From NCBI RefSeq assembly GCF_000307855.1, contig NZ_AJLR01000041.1, forward strand, positions 33,166 through 97,165: DNA of 64,000 bases. The letters run 5' to 3'. The notes under the pieces were generated by a model. It was given only the letters and a program-made list of their open reading frames with translations. It was not told the origin of the DNA and ran no database searches. Below are positions 10,034 through 18,852 of this stretch, in pieces; position 1 is the stretch's first letter; each line of letters starts with the position of its first letter. The stretch is from Schinkia azotoformans LMG 9581 (GTDB lineage: Bacteria; Bacillota; Bacilli; Bacillales; Bacillaceae_J). A program made the position numbers and the translations under genes.

Positions 10034-10101
10034 TCATTATTTCTGAAATGAATGTAAAAATTTACCTACCAGGTAAAGTGAAAGAAAGTGAGGAATAGTC
10101 T

Positions 10102-10962
10102 TTGTCAATAATTTCAGTTCAACTACTGACAGGATTAGCATACGGTATGTTGTATTTCATGATTGCTGCTGGATTGACTATTATCCTAGGAGTCATGAAC
10201 GTTGTTAATTTAGCACACGGCACATTATTTATGCTCGGTACGTATATCGCATTTACTTTTATTAGTCAACAATATAGCTTTTGGGTTGCTATGCTACTTT
10301 CGGTTATCTTGACAGCTATTTTAGGAATCATAATTGAAAGATTATTAATTAGACGTGTATATGGGAAAGAGTTAGAGCAAGTGCTCTTAACATTTGGTTT
10401 AAGTTTTGTAATTGCGGATTCTGTAAAATGGTTTTGGGGAACAGAAATGCAAACGATACCTGTTCCGGCCATGCTCGACTTCTCGATATCTGTTGGGGAA
10501 ATGGTTTTCCCTGCGTACCGTTTGTTTGTCGTACTTATTGGCTGCTTATTAGCCACGCTGCTATGGTACTTAGAGAGCAAAACTCGTATTGGAGCAGTCA
10601 TTCGTGCTGGTGTAGATGACCGTTCAATGGTGGGTGCGCTTGGAATAAATGTGGGACTGGTATTTACCGGTGTTTTTGCATTCGGTGCCGCCCTTGCAGG
10701 ACTAAGTGGTGTACTAGGCGGTCCTTTAGTAGGTATGTATATCGGTATGGATTCTGAAATTCTAGTAACTTCCTTAATTGTTGTCGTTGTCGGGGGCCTA
10801 GGGTCGTGGAAGGGGTCCTTCATTGGGGCTATTATTATTGGACTTATTGAAACGTTAGGCAAAGTTTGGTTCCCATCATTATCCATGCTTATTGTATTCC
10901 TACTTATGATGATTGTGCTCATCATCCGTCCACAGGGTCTTTTCGGAAGAGAGGTGGCATAA
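10102..10962 (+). CDS. livH: Branched-chain amino acid-type ABC transporter permease LivH
   Basis: First membrane subunit of the LivHMGF-type importer. 286 residues with about eight hydrophobic helices; starts with the typical QLLTGLAYGMLYFMIAAGL and carries the family motif LGVMNVVNLAHGTLFMLG near residue 30 and the cytoplasmic coupling segment RAGVDDRSMVGALGINV. Starts with TTG 10102 after a gtgagga ribosome binding site. One base separates its stop from the next start codon, so the two permeases are co-translated. A long open frame on the opposite strand is only its shadow. Confidence 0.92.
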   Translation: MSIISVQLLTGLAYGMLYFMIAAGLTIILGVMNVVNLAHGTLFMLGTYIAFTFISQQYSFWVAMLLSVILTAILGIIIERLLIRRVYGKELEQVLLTFGLSFVIADSVKWFWGTEMQTIPVPAMLDFSISVGEMVFPAYRLFVVLIGCLLATLLWYLESKTRIGAVIRAGVDDRSMVGALGINVGLVFTGVFAFGAALAGLSGVLGGPLVGMYIGMDSEILVTSLIVVVVGGLGSWKGSFIGAIIIGLIETLGKVWFPSLSMLIVFLLMMIVLIIRPQGLFGREVA

Positions 10963-10963
10963 C

Positions 10964-11956
10964 ATGAAAAAACTGAGTATCTACACAGTCCTGCTTGCTC
11001 TATTTGTAATTATAATGCCGTTACTATTATCCGATTACGGTGTCAATTTGACAGCTGAAATTTATATAATGGGCATCTTTGCGATGAGTTTAGGTTTAAT
11101 TATGGGGTTTGCAGGGCTAGTTTCACTCGGTCACGGCGCATTCTTTGGCATTGGAGCCTACACAGTTGCACTAGGGGGCCAATACTTGCAAAATACCTAT
11201 CTTTTGTTACTGCTATCAGTTATCATTTGTGGCTTGGTCGCATTAATTACGGGGGCAGTTTTTATCCGAACATCTAAATTTTACTTTTTGATGATCACCT
11301 TAGCATTTGGGCAATTAATGTTTGCGCTGTTTTGGCAGATGAAGGACTGGACAGGCGGTGCTGATGGCATGTCCGTTTCAGCTATCATGAATTTCGGTTT
11401 TGGCGAAATTTTGACGCCTATGGCCATTTATTATGTAATGGGTGCTGCCTTTATAGGTGCATTTATTCTTTTATATTTATATGTAAATTCTCCTGCAGGT
11501 AAGATTACAAGAGGAGTCATGGAAAATGAATCAAGGATGAATGCGCTCGGCTATAATATTCGAATCTATAAACTATTAGCCTATTCGCTTTCAGGTGCAC
11601 TAGCGGGATTAGCTGGTTCGCTCTATAGTTATTATAATCTTTATGTGTCACCAGACTTATCGGGCTGGATGTTCTCAGGTCAAGTTTTAATCATGGTCAT
11701 TATCGGCGGTGTCGGCACTTTAATGGGACCTGCTCTTGGGTCTGGCGTTTTTATCTTTTTACAAAATTATATCAGTTCTTATACAGAGCGCTGGCCGCTT
11801 ATTATGGGTGCCCTTCTAGTGATCCTTGTTCTTGCAGGGAAAGGTGGCATCCTTCATTGGTTCCAATATTTAAGCTTTAAATTTTTATCTCGTAAAAAAA
11901 ATACTAGTAACAGTTCCTCTGCTAAACAAGTTGAAAAAGAGGAGGTAGTCAGTTGA
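10964..11956 (+). CDS. livM: Branched-chain amino acid-type ABC transporter permease LivM
   Basis: Second permease subunit, pairing with LivH in the membrane. 330 residues from ATG 10964, which has a gaggtgg ribosome binding site in the livH 3' end; the reading frame is open 17 codons further upstream but inside livH. It shows the family signature FAGLVSLGHGAFFGIGAYT (about residue 45-65), the cytoplasmic loop RGVMENESRMNALGYNI, and a lysine/serine-rich cytoplasmic tail. The tail end contains the gaggtag ribosome binding site of livG, whose TTG start overlaps this stop by four bases. Confidence 0.92.
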   Translation: MKKLSIYTVLLALFVIIMPLLLSDYGVNLTAEIYIMGIFAMSLGLIMGFAGLVSLGHGAFFGIGAYTVALGGQYLQNTYLLLLLSVIICGLVALITGAVFIRTSKFYFLMITLAFGQLMFALFWQMKDWTGGADGMSVSAIMNFGFGEILTPMAIYYVMGAAFIGAFILLYLYVNSPAGKITRGVMENESRMNALGYNIRIYKLLAYSLSGALAGLAGSLYSYYNLYVSPDLSGWMFSGQVLIMVIIGGVGTLMGPALGSGVFIFLQNYISSYTERWPLIMGALLVILVLAGKGGILHWFQYLSFKFLSRKKNTSNSSSAKQVEKEEVVS

Positions 11957-12708
11957 GTTTACTAAAGGTCGAAAATATTAGTAAATCTTTTAATACACTT
12001 CAAGTGTTACAAAATGTTTCACTAGAGGTTCAGCCAGGTGAACGACATGTCATTATAGGTCCAAACGGTGCGGGGAAAACTACTTTATTCAACTGTATTA
12101 CAAGCCATCTGCCTATAAATAGCGGGGCCGTTTATCTGGAAGGAAAAGAAATTAGTAAAATTCCCTCTCACCACCTAGTCCATCTCGGGATGTCACGGAC
12201 GTTTCAAAAAAATAATTTATTTGGAAATTTGACAGTTGAAGAAAATCTCCATTTGGCCCTAGCTTCAACGAAGCCTTATAAATTTCAAGTGTTTCATGCG
12301 CTTTCAACCTACAAGGATTTAAGAAAGGAGACAAATGAAATACTGGAGCAGTGGAGAATTAATGATCGCAAAGATATTTTAGTTAATAATTTATCTTATG
12401 GGGAGCAACGTTTATTAGAGGTTCTACTTGCAATGGCAAGTAAGCCGAAAATTCTCCTTTTAGATGAGCCAACGTCAGGAATGTCGCCAGCAGAAACAAC
12501 GCAGACTTCAGAAATGATTCAAAGCCTGCCGCGTTCGACTACGCTTTTGGTCATTGAACACGACATGGAGGTTGTATTTGCAATTGCTGATCGATTAACT
12601 GTTCTCCATCATGGTGAAGTTATTTTATCTGGAACTCCGGAAGAGATAAAAAACAATGAACTCGTTAAGGAAATTTACTTCGGTGGAGGTGCAAAAGCCC
12701 ATGCTTGA
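11953..12708 (+). CDS. livG: Branched-chain amino acid-type ABC transporter ATPase LivG
   Basis: First ATP-hydrolysing subunit of the liv-type importer, cytoplasmic. 251 residues: Walker A GPNGAGKTT, Q-loop MSRTFQKNNLF, a slightly diverged signature NNLSYGEQRLLEV, Walker B ILLLDEPTSGM and the H-loop VIEHDM. TTG start overlapping the livM stop, with the ribosome binding site ggaggta. The 3' end overlaps livF by eight bases. Motifs are intact, so it should be active. Confidence 0.92.
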   Translation: MSLLKVENISKSFNTLQVLQNVSLEVQPGERHVIIGPNGAGKTTLFNCITSHLPINSGAVYLEGKEISKIPSHHLVHLGMSRTFQKNNLFGNLTVEENLHLALASTKPYKFQVFHALSTYKDLRKETNEILEQWRINDRKDILVNNLSYGEQRLLEVLLAMASKPKILLLDEPTSGMSPAETTQTSEMIQSLPRSTTLLVIEHDMEVVFAIADRLTVLHHGEVILSGTPEEIKNNELVKEIYFGGGAKAHA

Positions 12709-13411
12709 GCTTGCTGATGTTCATACTTATTATGGAACGAGCCATATTTTACAAGGGGTTACGTTTTCGGTGCCGAGCGGTAAATGCGTGGCTCTTCTAG
12801 GCCGTAATGGCGCCGGGAAATCAACAACGATTCACACCATTGCAGGTCTATTAAAACCCAAAAAGGGGGACATTCGCTTTCAGGACCACAAAGTAAGCAC
12901 TTTGCCCTCACACCAAATTTCTCGTCTTGGAATCGGTTTAGTTCCGCAAGGAAGAAGAATATTTCCTTCTCTTACAATCAGGGAAAATTTAACGATGGCA
13001 GCTAGAAAAAGAAAGGCCAATGATAGCGGAACGGATTGGGATATCGAAAAGGTATATGAACTGTTTCCAGTATTAAAGGAAAGGGAAAAAAATATGGGTA
13101 CGCAGTTATCGGGCGGACAGCAGCAAATGCTGGCAATTGGACGGGCGCTGATGACTAATCCACAGTTTCTGTTAATGGATGAACCATCTGAGGGACTCGC
13201 ACCTGTTATTATCGACCAAGTGGGTGAGATCGTCTGTAAGCTGAAAGAGACCGGACTTTCGATTTTAATGGTAGAGCAAAATATCTCACTTGCCTGCCAG
13301 GCAGCGGATGAGATTTTAATCATGAATAAGGGTACGATTGTTTGGAATGGTACACCAGTTGAATTGTTAGAAAATGAGGATATCCAGCATAAATATTTGG
13401 GAGTCTCATAG
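12701..13411 (+). CDS. livF: Branched-chain amino acid-type ABC transporter ATPase LivF
   Basis: Second ATPase of the importer. 236 residues from ATG 12701, preceded by ggtggaggtg in the livG 3' end; upstream codons in frame lie inside livG and are not needed. Walker A GRNGAGKST, LGIGLVPQGRRIFPSLTI characteristic of LivF, signature [16 protein letters not shown], Walker B FLLMDEPSEGL, H-loop MVEQNI. Last gene of the five-gene operon; the SBP-permease-permease-ATPase-ATPase order is complete. Confidence 0.92.
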   Translation: MLELADVHTYYGTSHILQGVTFSVPSGKCVALLGRNGAGKSTTIHTIAGLLKPKKGDIRFQDHKVSTLPSHQISRLGIGLVPQGRRIFPSLTIRENLTMAARKRKANDSGTDWDIEKVYELFPVLKEREKNMGTQLSGGQQQMLAIGRALMTNPQFLLMDEPSEGLAPVIIDQVGEIVCKLKETGLSILMVEQNISLACQAADEILIMNKGTIVWNGTPVELLENEDIQHKYLGVS

Positions 13412-13445
13412 TTTTTATAAGGATTTTATGTGATAGTGAAAGAAA

Positions 13446-13476
13446 GGGTAGACTCCAATCGTTCTTGAGTCTACCC
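13446..13476. terminator. Hairpin between convergent livF and a membrane-protein gene
   Basis: Perfect 10-bp stem gggtagactc / gagtctaccc with an 11-base loop, between converging genes. T-richness on either side is weak, so termination may be partial on each strand. Confidence 0.6.
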
Positions 13477-13486
13477 CTTGCCTTTA

Positions 13487-13966
13487 CTATTCTTTATTTT
13501 TTCTAGTTTGATTAATCCGACGTTGGAATACTACATAGATTGGGAACGGAATAATGATCCAACCTAAGCTTTTTATTAAACCATTAACAGCGCGCTGTTT
13601 AGCGTTTTCTATTTGCTGTTCAATCATTGCGTCGTATTGCCTCTGAAGCTCCTCTTCTGTATATTCCACTTTTTCAGCTTGTTCTTTTTCATATTTATAA
13701 TTATTGATTTTCATATCTTTATACTCTTCAAATGATTGATAGTATGGATTTGGAGATACGTAATCAGCAGCAGACATAAAGGCAAAGACGCCGCCGCCGA
13801 TAACCATAATTAACGTAATGAAAGCAACTGCATATTGATAAATTTGTTTAATCATCTCTTCCCTCTCCTCCTGATCTGCATTGAACACCCGTTTTGTTCC
13901 TAATGTTAAGAATAGGATTAAAGCAATGGTGCCGACTAACGCTAATAAAATAAAAGAAATCGCCAT
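13487..13966 (-). CDS. Membrane protein of unknown function
   Basis: 159-residue protein that I do not recognise. It has two N-terminal transmembrane helices (about 4-22 and 44-66), a charged, Tyr/Glu-rich middle region with coiled-coil character (about 75-125, many Glu/Gln/Arg), and a third helix near the C-terminus (about 132-150). ATG start with the ribosome binding site gaggtg. It stands alone on the minus strand, convergent with the liv operon. No catalytic motif is visible. The topology, helices bracketing an amphipathic segment, would fit a membrane-associated scaffold or regulator, but this is only a guess. Confidence 0.7.
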   Translation of the reverse strand: MAISFILLALVGTIALILFLTLGTKRVFNADQEEREEMIKQIYQYAVAFITLIMVIGGGVFAFMSAADYVSPNPYYQSFEEYKDMKINNYKYEKEQAEKVEYTEEELQRQYDAMIEQQIENAKQRAVNGLIKSLGWIIIPFPIYVVFQRRINQTRKNKE

Positions 13967-14187
13967 GATTTCACCTCACTATTCTAATCCCCTAAAACCA
14001 AAATTTTCATCCTCCATATATAGACGATGAAAGGGTGTAAAAGGTTTCCTTAATAGTGCAACAAAATTCATATCCGGAGGTATGTGTAATTAACCAATAA
14101 ATAGGCCATTATCCGGGTTGCTGTACAAGGTCACTGGCTCATACGTTATAAGTGTCTACGTCAACTAAAAAAAGAGGAGTTGTCAAA

Positions 14188-14865
14188 ATGCATTATTATA
14201 ACTCGACGCCAAACCCTTATTTTGGCATGCAGCCAAACGCTTATCAAAATAATAATGGTCAACCATATTACGGCTATGGTCAAATTGCTAATCCAACTGA
14301 AGTTAGAAATCAATATCCCGGGATAGATTTGTATGGCAGTGGGAACCAGACATCATATGTAAACCCATATAGTGCAGGGTGGGGTTCTTATAATTATCTT
14401 GGTGAAATTGAAAATTCTGTCCGTGAAAATGAAGAGCTTTTAGATGAACTCGAAATGATTGATTATGAAGAAGGCGACAATAACTGGTTTGAAGAATCCG
14501 AAATGGTCGAACAAAATATTTATAGACAACATCAACAACATCAGCAACAACATAAAGGACCGAAGCACGGAAAAGGCGGCGGTCATACACATGCTCACTA
14601 TGGTGCAACAACTTGTCAGGATGGTCATACACACTTACACCCCGGTGTAACAAGCACACCAATCGAGACACAACAAGGTCATGTCCACAAAATTTCCGGC
14701 CATACGTCGTTTGATGACGGTCATATTCACTCCTATGAGGAGTATACAGGTCCAGCAATTCAATTGCCGAATGGCTATCATACCCATTACGCAGAAATTA
14801 GAACTACTGAAAATGACGGCCATGTTCACATAATCAGAGGTTTTACATCACCTTCTAAAAGTTAG
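14188..14865 (+). CDS. YmaF-family histidine-rich protein
   Basis: 225-residue soluble protein. The N-terminal part (1-75) is rich in Asn, Tyr, Gly and Pro like some spore-coat or surface proteins; an acidic segment (about 80-110) follows, then a Gln/His stretch and a C-terminal YmaF-type domain with repeated GH-x-H units (GGGHTHAH, DGHTHLH, QGHVHKISGHT, DGHIHS, YHTHYAE, DGHVHI). The regularly spaced His pairs suggest metal binding, which is inferred and not shown. ATG 14188 has a good agaggag ribosome binding site; the frame is open to GTG 14152 without one. The gene is followed by a terminator, so it is monocistronic. Confidence 0.8.
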   Translation: MHYYNSTPNPYFGMQPNAYQNNNGQPYYGYGQIANPTEVRNQYPGIDLYGSGNQTSYVNPYSAGWGSYNYLGEIENSVRENEELLDELEMIDYEEGDNNWFEESEMVEQNIYRQHQQHQQQHKGPKHGKGGGHTHAHYGATTCQDGHTHLHPGVTSTPIETQQGHVHKISGHTSFDDGHIHSYEEYTGPAIQLPNGYHTHYAEIRTTENDGHVHIIRGFTSPSKS

Positions 14866-14878
14866 TGGATAATAACGT

Positions 14879-14915
14879 GAGCAAGGAATCGTAATAGATT
14901 TCCTTGCTCTTTTTT
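14879..14915 (+). terminator. Rho-independent terminator after the YmaF-like gene
   Basis: Stem gagcaaggaa / ttccttgctc with an 11-base loop, then six T residues. Confidence 0.88.
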
Positions 14916-14982
14916 CTGAAACAGATAAAATAAAAATAAATTCAAACATGTTTCGAAGAACAGGAACTAGGGTGGTGATAGC

Positions 14983-17900
14983 ATGAATCGTAATTCTATC
15001 AAAAGGTTCGCAAATGATGCACGACGGGAACTCCTGCAAAAAATTGAGAACAAGGCAAAACAAATCGAAATTACAGATGCAGCTATCATTGAGGAAACAG
15101 CTTATAAATGGTTTATCCGAATCATAGCACTTCGCTTTATGGAAATGAACGGATTATTGCCGGAAAAGGTGTTTGACAACATAAATAATTCGTCTAAACA
15201 CACTTTGAAAAAAACAATCTTTCGGAATTGTGACGAATTACATCCATATTTTCCTTCTCTATTTTCAAAAGATGAAACATACCTTAAATCCTTGTTTCCT
15301 GAAGAACTTCTAAACGAACAATCCTTTATTACCAAACTAACAGACCCTTTGATCATACCGGATGAGCTTATGTCTCGGGTCGAAATTATCGGTTGGCTCT
15401 ATCAATATTTTTTTGCAGAAGAAAAGGAGCATGTGATCAAAGCGAAAAAGAAATACACAACGGCTGAAATTCCGTACGCCACCCAAGTATTTACACCTGA
15501 TTGGATCGTCCGGTATATGGTACAAAATACTTTAGGCCGTTACTGGATTGAATCACATCCTGAACACCGTGACTTGATTGCAAATTGGGAGTTTTATATA
15601 GAAAACCAAGACGATGAGGTTCGCTTCGAACAAAATCTTGAACCATACATAGATCAAAAAATAAGAATTGAAGAAATCAAGTGCTTTGACCCGGCAATGG
15701 GGAGTGGGCATATTCTTGTCTATATGTTTGATGTTTTATACGAAATTTATTGTAGGTGCGGCTATAACAAGCAGGAGATTCCGAGGCTTATTATTGAATA
15801 TAATCTTTATGGTGTTGATATTGATGACCGTGTCTACGATGTAGCTGTTTTTTTGCTTACAATGAAAGCAATGCAATATGATAAAAATTTCTTAACAACC
15901 GCTGTCCAAGATGGCCTCAAAATGAACCTTGTTTCAATGCAAGAAACAAATCATGTAACGCATGAAGATATCACTTGTTTTGTCGGAGAAAAGAATGAAA
16001 GGGCTTTCTTGGAAATTGAGAATTTTATTAACCAATACATTAACGCAAAGACATTCGGTTCTTTGTTGCAGATAGATTCAGTCGATTTTGATTTTTTAAA
16101 ACAAAATTATGAAGGGTTGCGCCAATCTAAAACAAAATTAGCCAAGCTTATGCCAGCCTTACTGAAACAAGCGCAAATATTTCAAAACAAATATGATGTG
16201 TTAGTCACAAACCCACCCTATATTGGAAATCGGTATTTAAATAGCGATTTATCAAACTATATTGAAACCTTTTATCCGCTCGGGAAAAAGGATCTATTTG
16301 CTGCTTTTATGCTTGCTGGTTTTAAGAAGGTAAAGAAGTACGGACTGCTAGGATTTATGACACCATATGTTTGGATGTTTATTTCTTCCTTTGAAGGGCT
16401 CCGGTCCCATATTATGTATAAAAAGGATATTAGTACCCTGATCCAGCTCGAATACTCAGGCTTCGATGGGGCCACTGTACCTGTTTGTACTTTTACATTA
16501 AGAAATTATAAAGCAGGTATACCAGGGCAATATATCAATCTGGCTGAATTTAAAGGGGTAAACAACCAGCCACTCAAAACGCTGAAGGCTGTTAAAAATC
16601 CAAAGGTGGATTATCGTTACAGTGTTAATGCTGATATTTTCAAAAAAATACAAGGCCATCCGCTTTCCTTTTGGGCGGGAAAGCAAGCAATCCATGTCAT
16701 TGAAAATGCGGAAAAATTAGAAACGATTGCAAAAGCAAGGGTCGGGCTGCAAACGAGTGACAATCAGCGTTTTTTGCGGTTATGGCATGAAGTGGATTTT
16801 CAGAAAATTGGTTTTGGCATGAAAGATCGGTCCGAAGCTAGGGAAAGCAAGTTGAAATGGTTTCCTTATAACAAGGGTGGCGAATATCGGAAATGGTATG
16901 GCAATCAGTTTTACGTTGTAAACTGGGAGGACGATGGCAGGGAAATTAGAGAGTTTAATACTTATCTAAACGCTTCGAGAGATTCTAAAATTGGGATTGC
17001 CAACACCGAATTTTATTTTAAAGAAAGTGTTACATGGTCATTTGTAAGCTCCAGTTACTTTGGGGTCAGGTATTCAGAAAAGGGGTTTTTATTCGATACA
17101 GGGGGCTCTTCGGCTTTTGTGGACGGTGAATTAATCTATTATGTAACGGCCTTTTTGTGCAGCAAGCTCGCTTATGAATTTTTAAGAATCCAAAACCCAA
17201 CATTGAATTTTCAGCCGGGGAATATCGCTAATTTGCCATTTGTGATTCCAGAGGATCAAGCTGTTGTTGGGGAAATCATTCGTCTTGCAAAGGAAAATAT
17301 CGCGATTTCAAAAAATGAATGGGACAGCTATGAGACCTCATGGGATTTTAGAGTTCATCCATTGTTGAAATTTAAAGGTGAGGAGAAAACAATTGAGCGG
17401 GCCTTTGAAAACTGGAAGAGACATAGTCAAAAAATGTTTTCGACTTTGAAATTAAATGAAGAGAAGATTAATAAATTATTTATCGATATTTATGATTTAG
17501 GGAATGAGTACACAGCTGAAGTGAAGGATGAAAATGTAACAGTTAGACAAGCCAACGTGGAAAGGGAAATGAAAGCCTTTATTTCATATGCTGTTGGCTG
17601 TATGTTCGGCCGTTACTCATTGGATGAGGTTGGTCTTGTTTATGTGGGCGGAGGCGGAAAATTCGATGAAACACGTTATAAAACTTATATGGTAGCTGAT
17701 GACAATATTGTACCGATTTTATCCAAAGGGAATTTTGGAAATGGTATTTTTACAAGATTCGTGGAGTTTATCAAAATTACCTTTGGCGAGGAGACGTTGA
17801 CTGAAAATCTCGAATTTATAGCGAGTGCAATCGGTGTGAAAAAAGGAGAAAACCCTAAGGATTCGCTTCGCCGTTATTTTTTACAAGACTTCTTTAAAGA

Positions 17901-18267
17901 CCATCTTAAAGTATATAAAAAACGGCCGATTTACTGGTTATTTACCTCTGGGAAGCATCGAGTTTTTAATTGCCTAGTTTATGTCCACCGGTATGATGCG
18001 GATACTTTGGCGCGGATCCGAGATGACTATTTACATGATCAGTTAGGATTGCTAGAAAGAGAAAAGTCGTCGCTGCACAAGATGATGGATAGTGGCAGTG
18101 TGAAGGCTGAAAAGGAATTAAAGGTTCTCAAAATGAAAATTGAGGAACTAGAAAAGTATAATCAGCAGTTGCACGAGCTAGCGGAACAACAAATTGAAAT
18201 TGACTTGGATGATGGAATTGTTGTGAATTATGGAAAATTTGGAGGATTGGTGGCACAAATCAAATAA
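14983..18267 (+). CDS. Orphan BREX-type adenine-specific DNA methyltransferase (PglX-like)
   Basis: Large class I N6-adenine DNA methyltransferase related to PglX of BREX phage-defence systems. 1094 residues: an N-terminal helical region (ARRELLQKIENKAKQIEI...), SAM-binding motif I FDPAMGSGH (235-243), YGVDIDDRVYDVA as a motif II-like strand, the catalytic NPPY at 410-413, a target-recognition region (about 560-900), and a C-terminal coiled coil ending with the PglX-like DDGIVVNYGKFGGL. ATG with ggtggtg ribosome binding site. None of the partner genes (brxA, brxB, brxC, pglZ, brxL) occurs nearby; neighbours are a YmaF-like gene and a small membrane protein. It may act as a solitary methyltransferase or as a combined restriction-modification enzyme; no clear nuclease motif was seen. 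No frameshift is present. Confidence 0.85.
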   Translation: MNRNSIKRFANDARRELLQKIENKAKQIEITDAAIIEETAYKWFIRIIALRFMEMNGLLPEKVFDNINNSSKHTLKKTIFRNCDELHPYFPSLFSKDETYLKSLFPEELLNEQSFITKLTDPLIIPDELMSRVEIIGWLYQYFFAEEKEHVIKAKKKYTTAEIPYATQVFTPDWIVRYMVQNTLGRYWIESHPEHRDLIANWEFYIENQDDEVRFEQNLEPYIDQKIRIEEIKCFDPAMGSGHILVYMFDVLYEIYCRCGYNKQEIPRLIIEYNLYGVDIDDRVYDVAVFLLTMKAMQYDKNFLTTAVQDGLKMNLVSMQETNHVTHEDITCFVGEKNERAFLEIENFINQYINAKTFGSLLQIDSVDFDFLKQNYEGLRQSKTKLAKLMPALLKQAQIFQNKYDVLVTNPPYIGNRYLNSDLSNYIETFYPLGKKDLFAAFMLAGFKKVKKYGLLGFMTPYVWMFISSFEGLRSHIMYKKDISTLIQLEYSGFDGATVPVCTFTLRNYKAGIPGQYINLAEFKGVNNQPLKTLKAVKNPKVDYRYSVNADIFKKIQGHPLSFWAGKQAIHVIENAEKLETIAKARVGLQTSDNQRFLRLWHEVDFQKIGFGMKDRSEARESKLKWFPYNKGGEYRKWYGNQFYVVNWEDDGREIREFNTYLNASRDSKIGIANTEFYFKESVTWSFVSSSYFGVRYSEKGFLFDTGGSSAFVDGELIYYVTAFLCSKLAYEFLRIQNPTLNFQPGNIANLPFVIPEDQAVVGEIIRLAKENIAISKNEWDSYETSWDFRVHPLLKFKGEEKTIERAFENWKRHSQKMFSTLKLNEEKINKLFIDIYDLGNEYTAEVKDENVTVRQANVEREMKAFISYAVGCMFGRYSLDEVGLVYVGGGGKFDETRYKTYMVADDNIVPILSKGNFGNGIFTRFVEFIKITFGEETLTENLEFIASAIGVKKGENPKDSLRRYFLQDFFKDHLKVYKKRPIYWLFTSGKHRVFNCLVYVHRYDADTLARIRDDYLHDQLGLLEREKSSLHKMMDSGSVKAEKELKVLKMKIEELEKYNQQLHELAEQQIEIDLDDGIVVNYGKFGGLVAQIK

Positions 18268-18329
18268 GGAATGCTGAATAAAAGGAAGCAAAATGGTAAA
18301 ATGGTGGAAAAGTAAAAGAAAGAGTGATC

Positions 18330-18608
18330 ATGTTGCAGTTCCTTTTATTAGAGGCAGGGCTGGGTATTAATGTGGGAGACATAATCTTTCAGTTAATGTC
18401 ATTTTTAATATTGTTAGGTATTCCGTTGGCCCTCATTTTTATACTTTCAAAGGCACGTAGAAAAAGAAATGACCGATTGAACAAAATAGTGATGCTTATT
18501 TTAGTTAGTATAGTTAGTTTTTTCCTATTTGCTTTTTTCTTTCGAAATGGTATTATCCTCGATCATCTAGGTATTGAGATTAATGTTCCGTTTATTTTCA
18601 TCATGTAG
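18330..18608 (+). CDS. Small membrane protein of unknown function
   Basis: 92-residue hydrophobic protein with two or three predicted transmembrane helices (about 14-38 and 50-72) separated by a short basic loop KARRKRNDR, which suggests cytoplasmic orientation of the loop. Start ATG 18330 follows gaaagagtg; GTG 18324 is in frame and possible. It begins 62 bases after the pglX-like stop and could be co-transcribed. Its last ~25 bases overlap, in another frame, the stump of a DUF1287 gene, so its present C-terminus may have been created by a deletion. Function unknown. Confidence 0.55.
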   Translation: MLQFLLLEAGLGINVGDIIFQLMSFLILLGIPLALIFILSKARRKRNDRLNKIVMLILVSIVSFFLFAFFFRNGIILDHLGIEINVPFIFIM

Positions 18609-18739
18609 GCATTGTCTCTGATAAGCGGGCCAAAGATGGAACGCCGTATTTTATTCATAACATTTTTCCTTATGCCGCAGAGGTAAAACTATCATCCTTT
18701 AAGACGCCAATAACAGGCCATTACCGGTGGAAATACTGA
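18584..18739 (+). pseudogene. C-terminal remnant of a DUF1287-family gene
   Basis: Reading from 18584 to the stop at 18737-18739 gives about 50 codons without a start, containing HHVGIVSDKRAKDGTP, FIHN and a terminal ITGHYRWKY. This pattern (HxGIVSDxx...IHN...ITGHYR) is the C-terminal end of the DUF1287 family, whose normal members are about 200 residues with an N-terminal signal. A stop codon lies immediately upstream in frame and no earlier part of the family is visible in any frame, so it is a deletion remnant. It fills most of the otherwise empty gap behind the small membrane-protein gene. Confidence 0.65.
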
Positions 18740-18813
18740 TTTCACAAATATGACATGATAATTTACGAAATGCATGTTCTCTCCCTATAAAAAGGTAGTA
18801 TAATATAATCAGA

Positions 18814-18831
18814 AAGTGAAATGTTTCACAA
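18814..18831. promoter_or_regulatory. Candidate Rex-like operator upstream of a small membrane-protein gene
   Basis: AAGTGAAATGTTTCACAA has one perfect half (TTCACAA) and one partial half of the Rex consensus TTGTGAA-N4-TTCACAA. It lies just downstream of a tataat-rich -10 region (18799-18809) and 22 bases before the start codon, a position suited to repression. Redox control by Rex is inferred from the motif alone. Confidence 0.4.
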
Positions 18832-18852
18832 ACTAATAAGGAGAGAATAAAA

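Noticed and set aside
10266..10925. 219-codon open frame on the minus strand across livH
   Set aside because: It is opposite to a well-matched permease gene, has an Ile/Pro/Ser/Thr-rich composition typical of antisense shadows, and lacks a ribosome binding site.
14983..18608. Complete BREX phage-defence island
   Set aside because: Only the PglX-like gene is present; no other BREX gene occurs on either side within the window.
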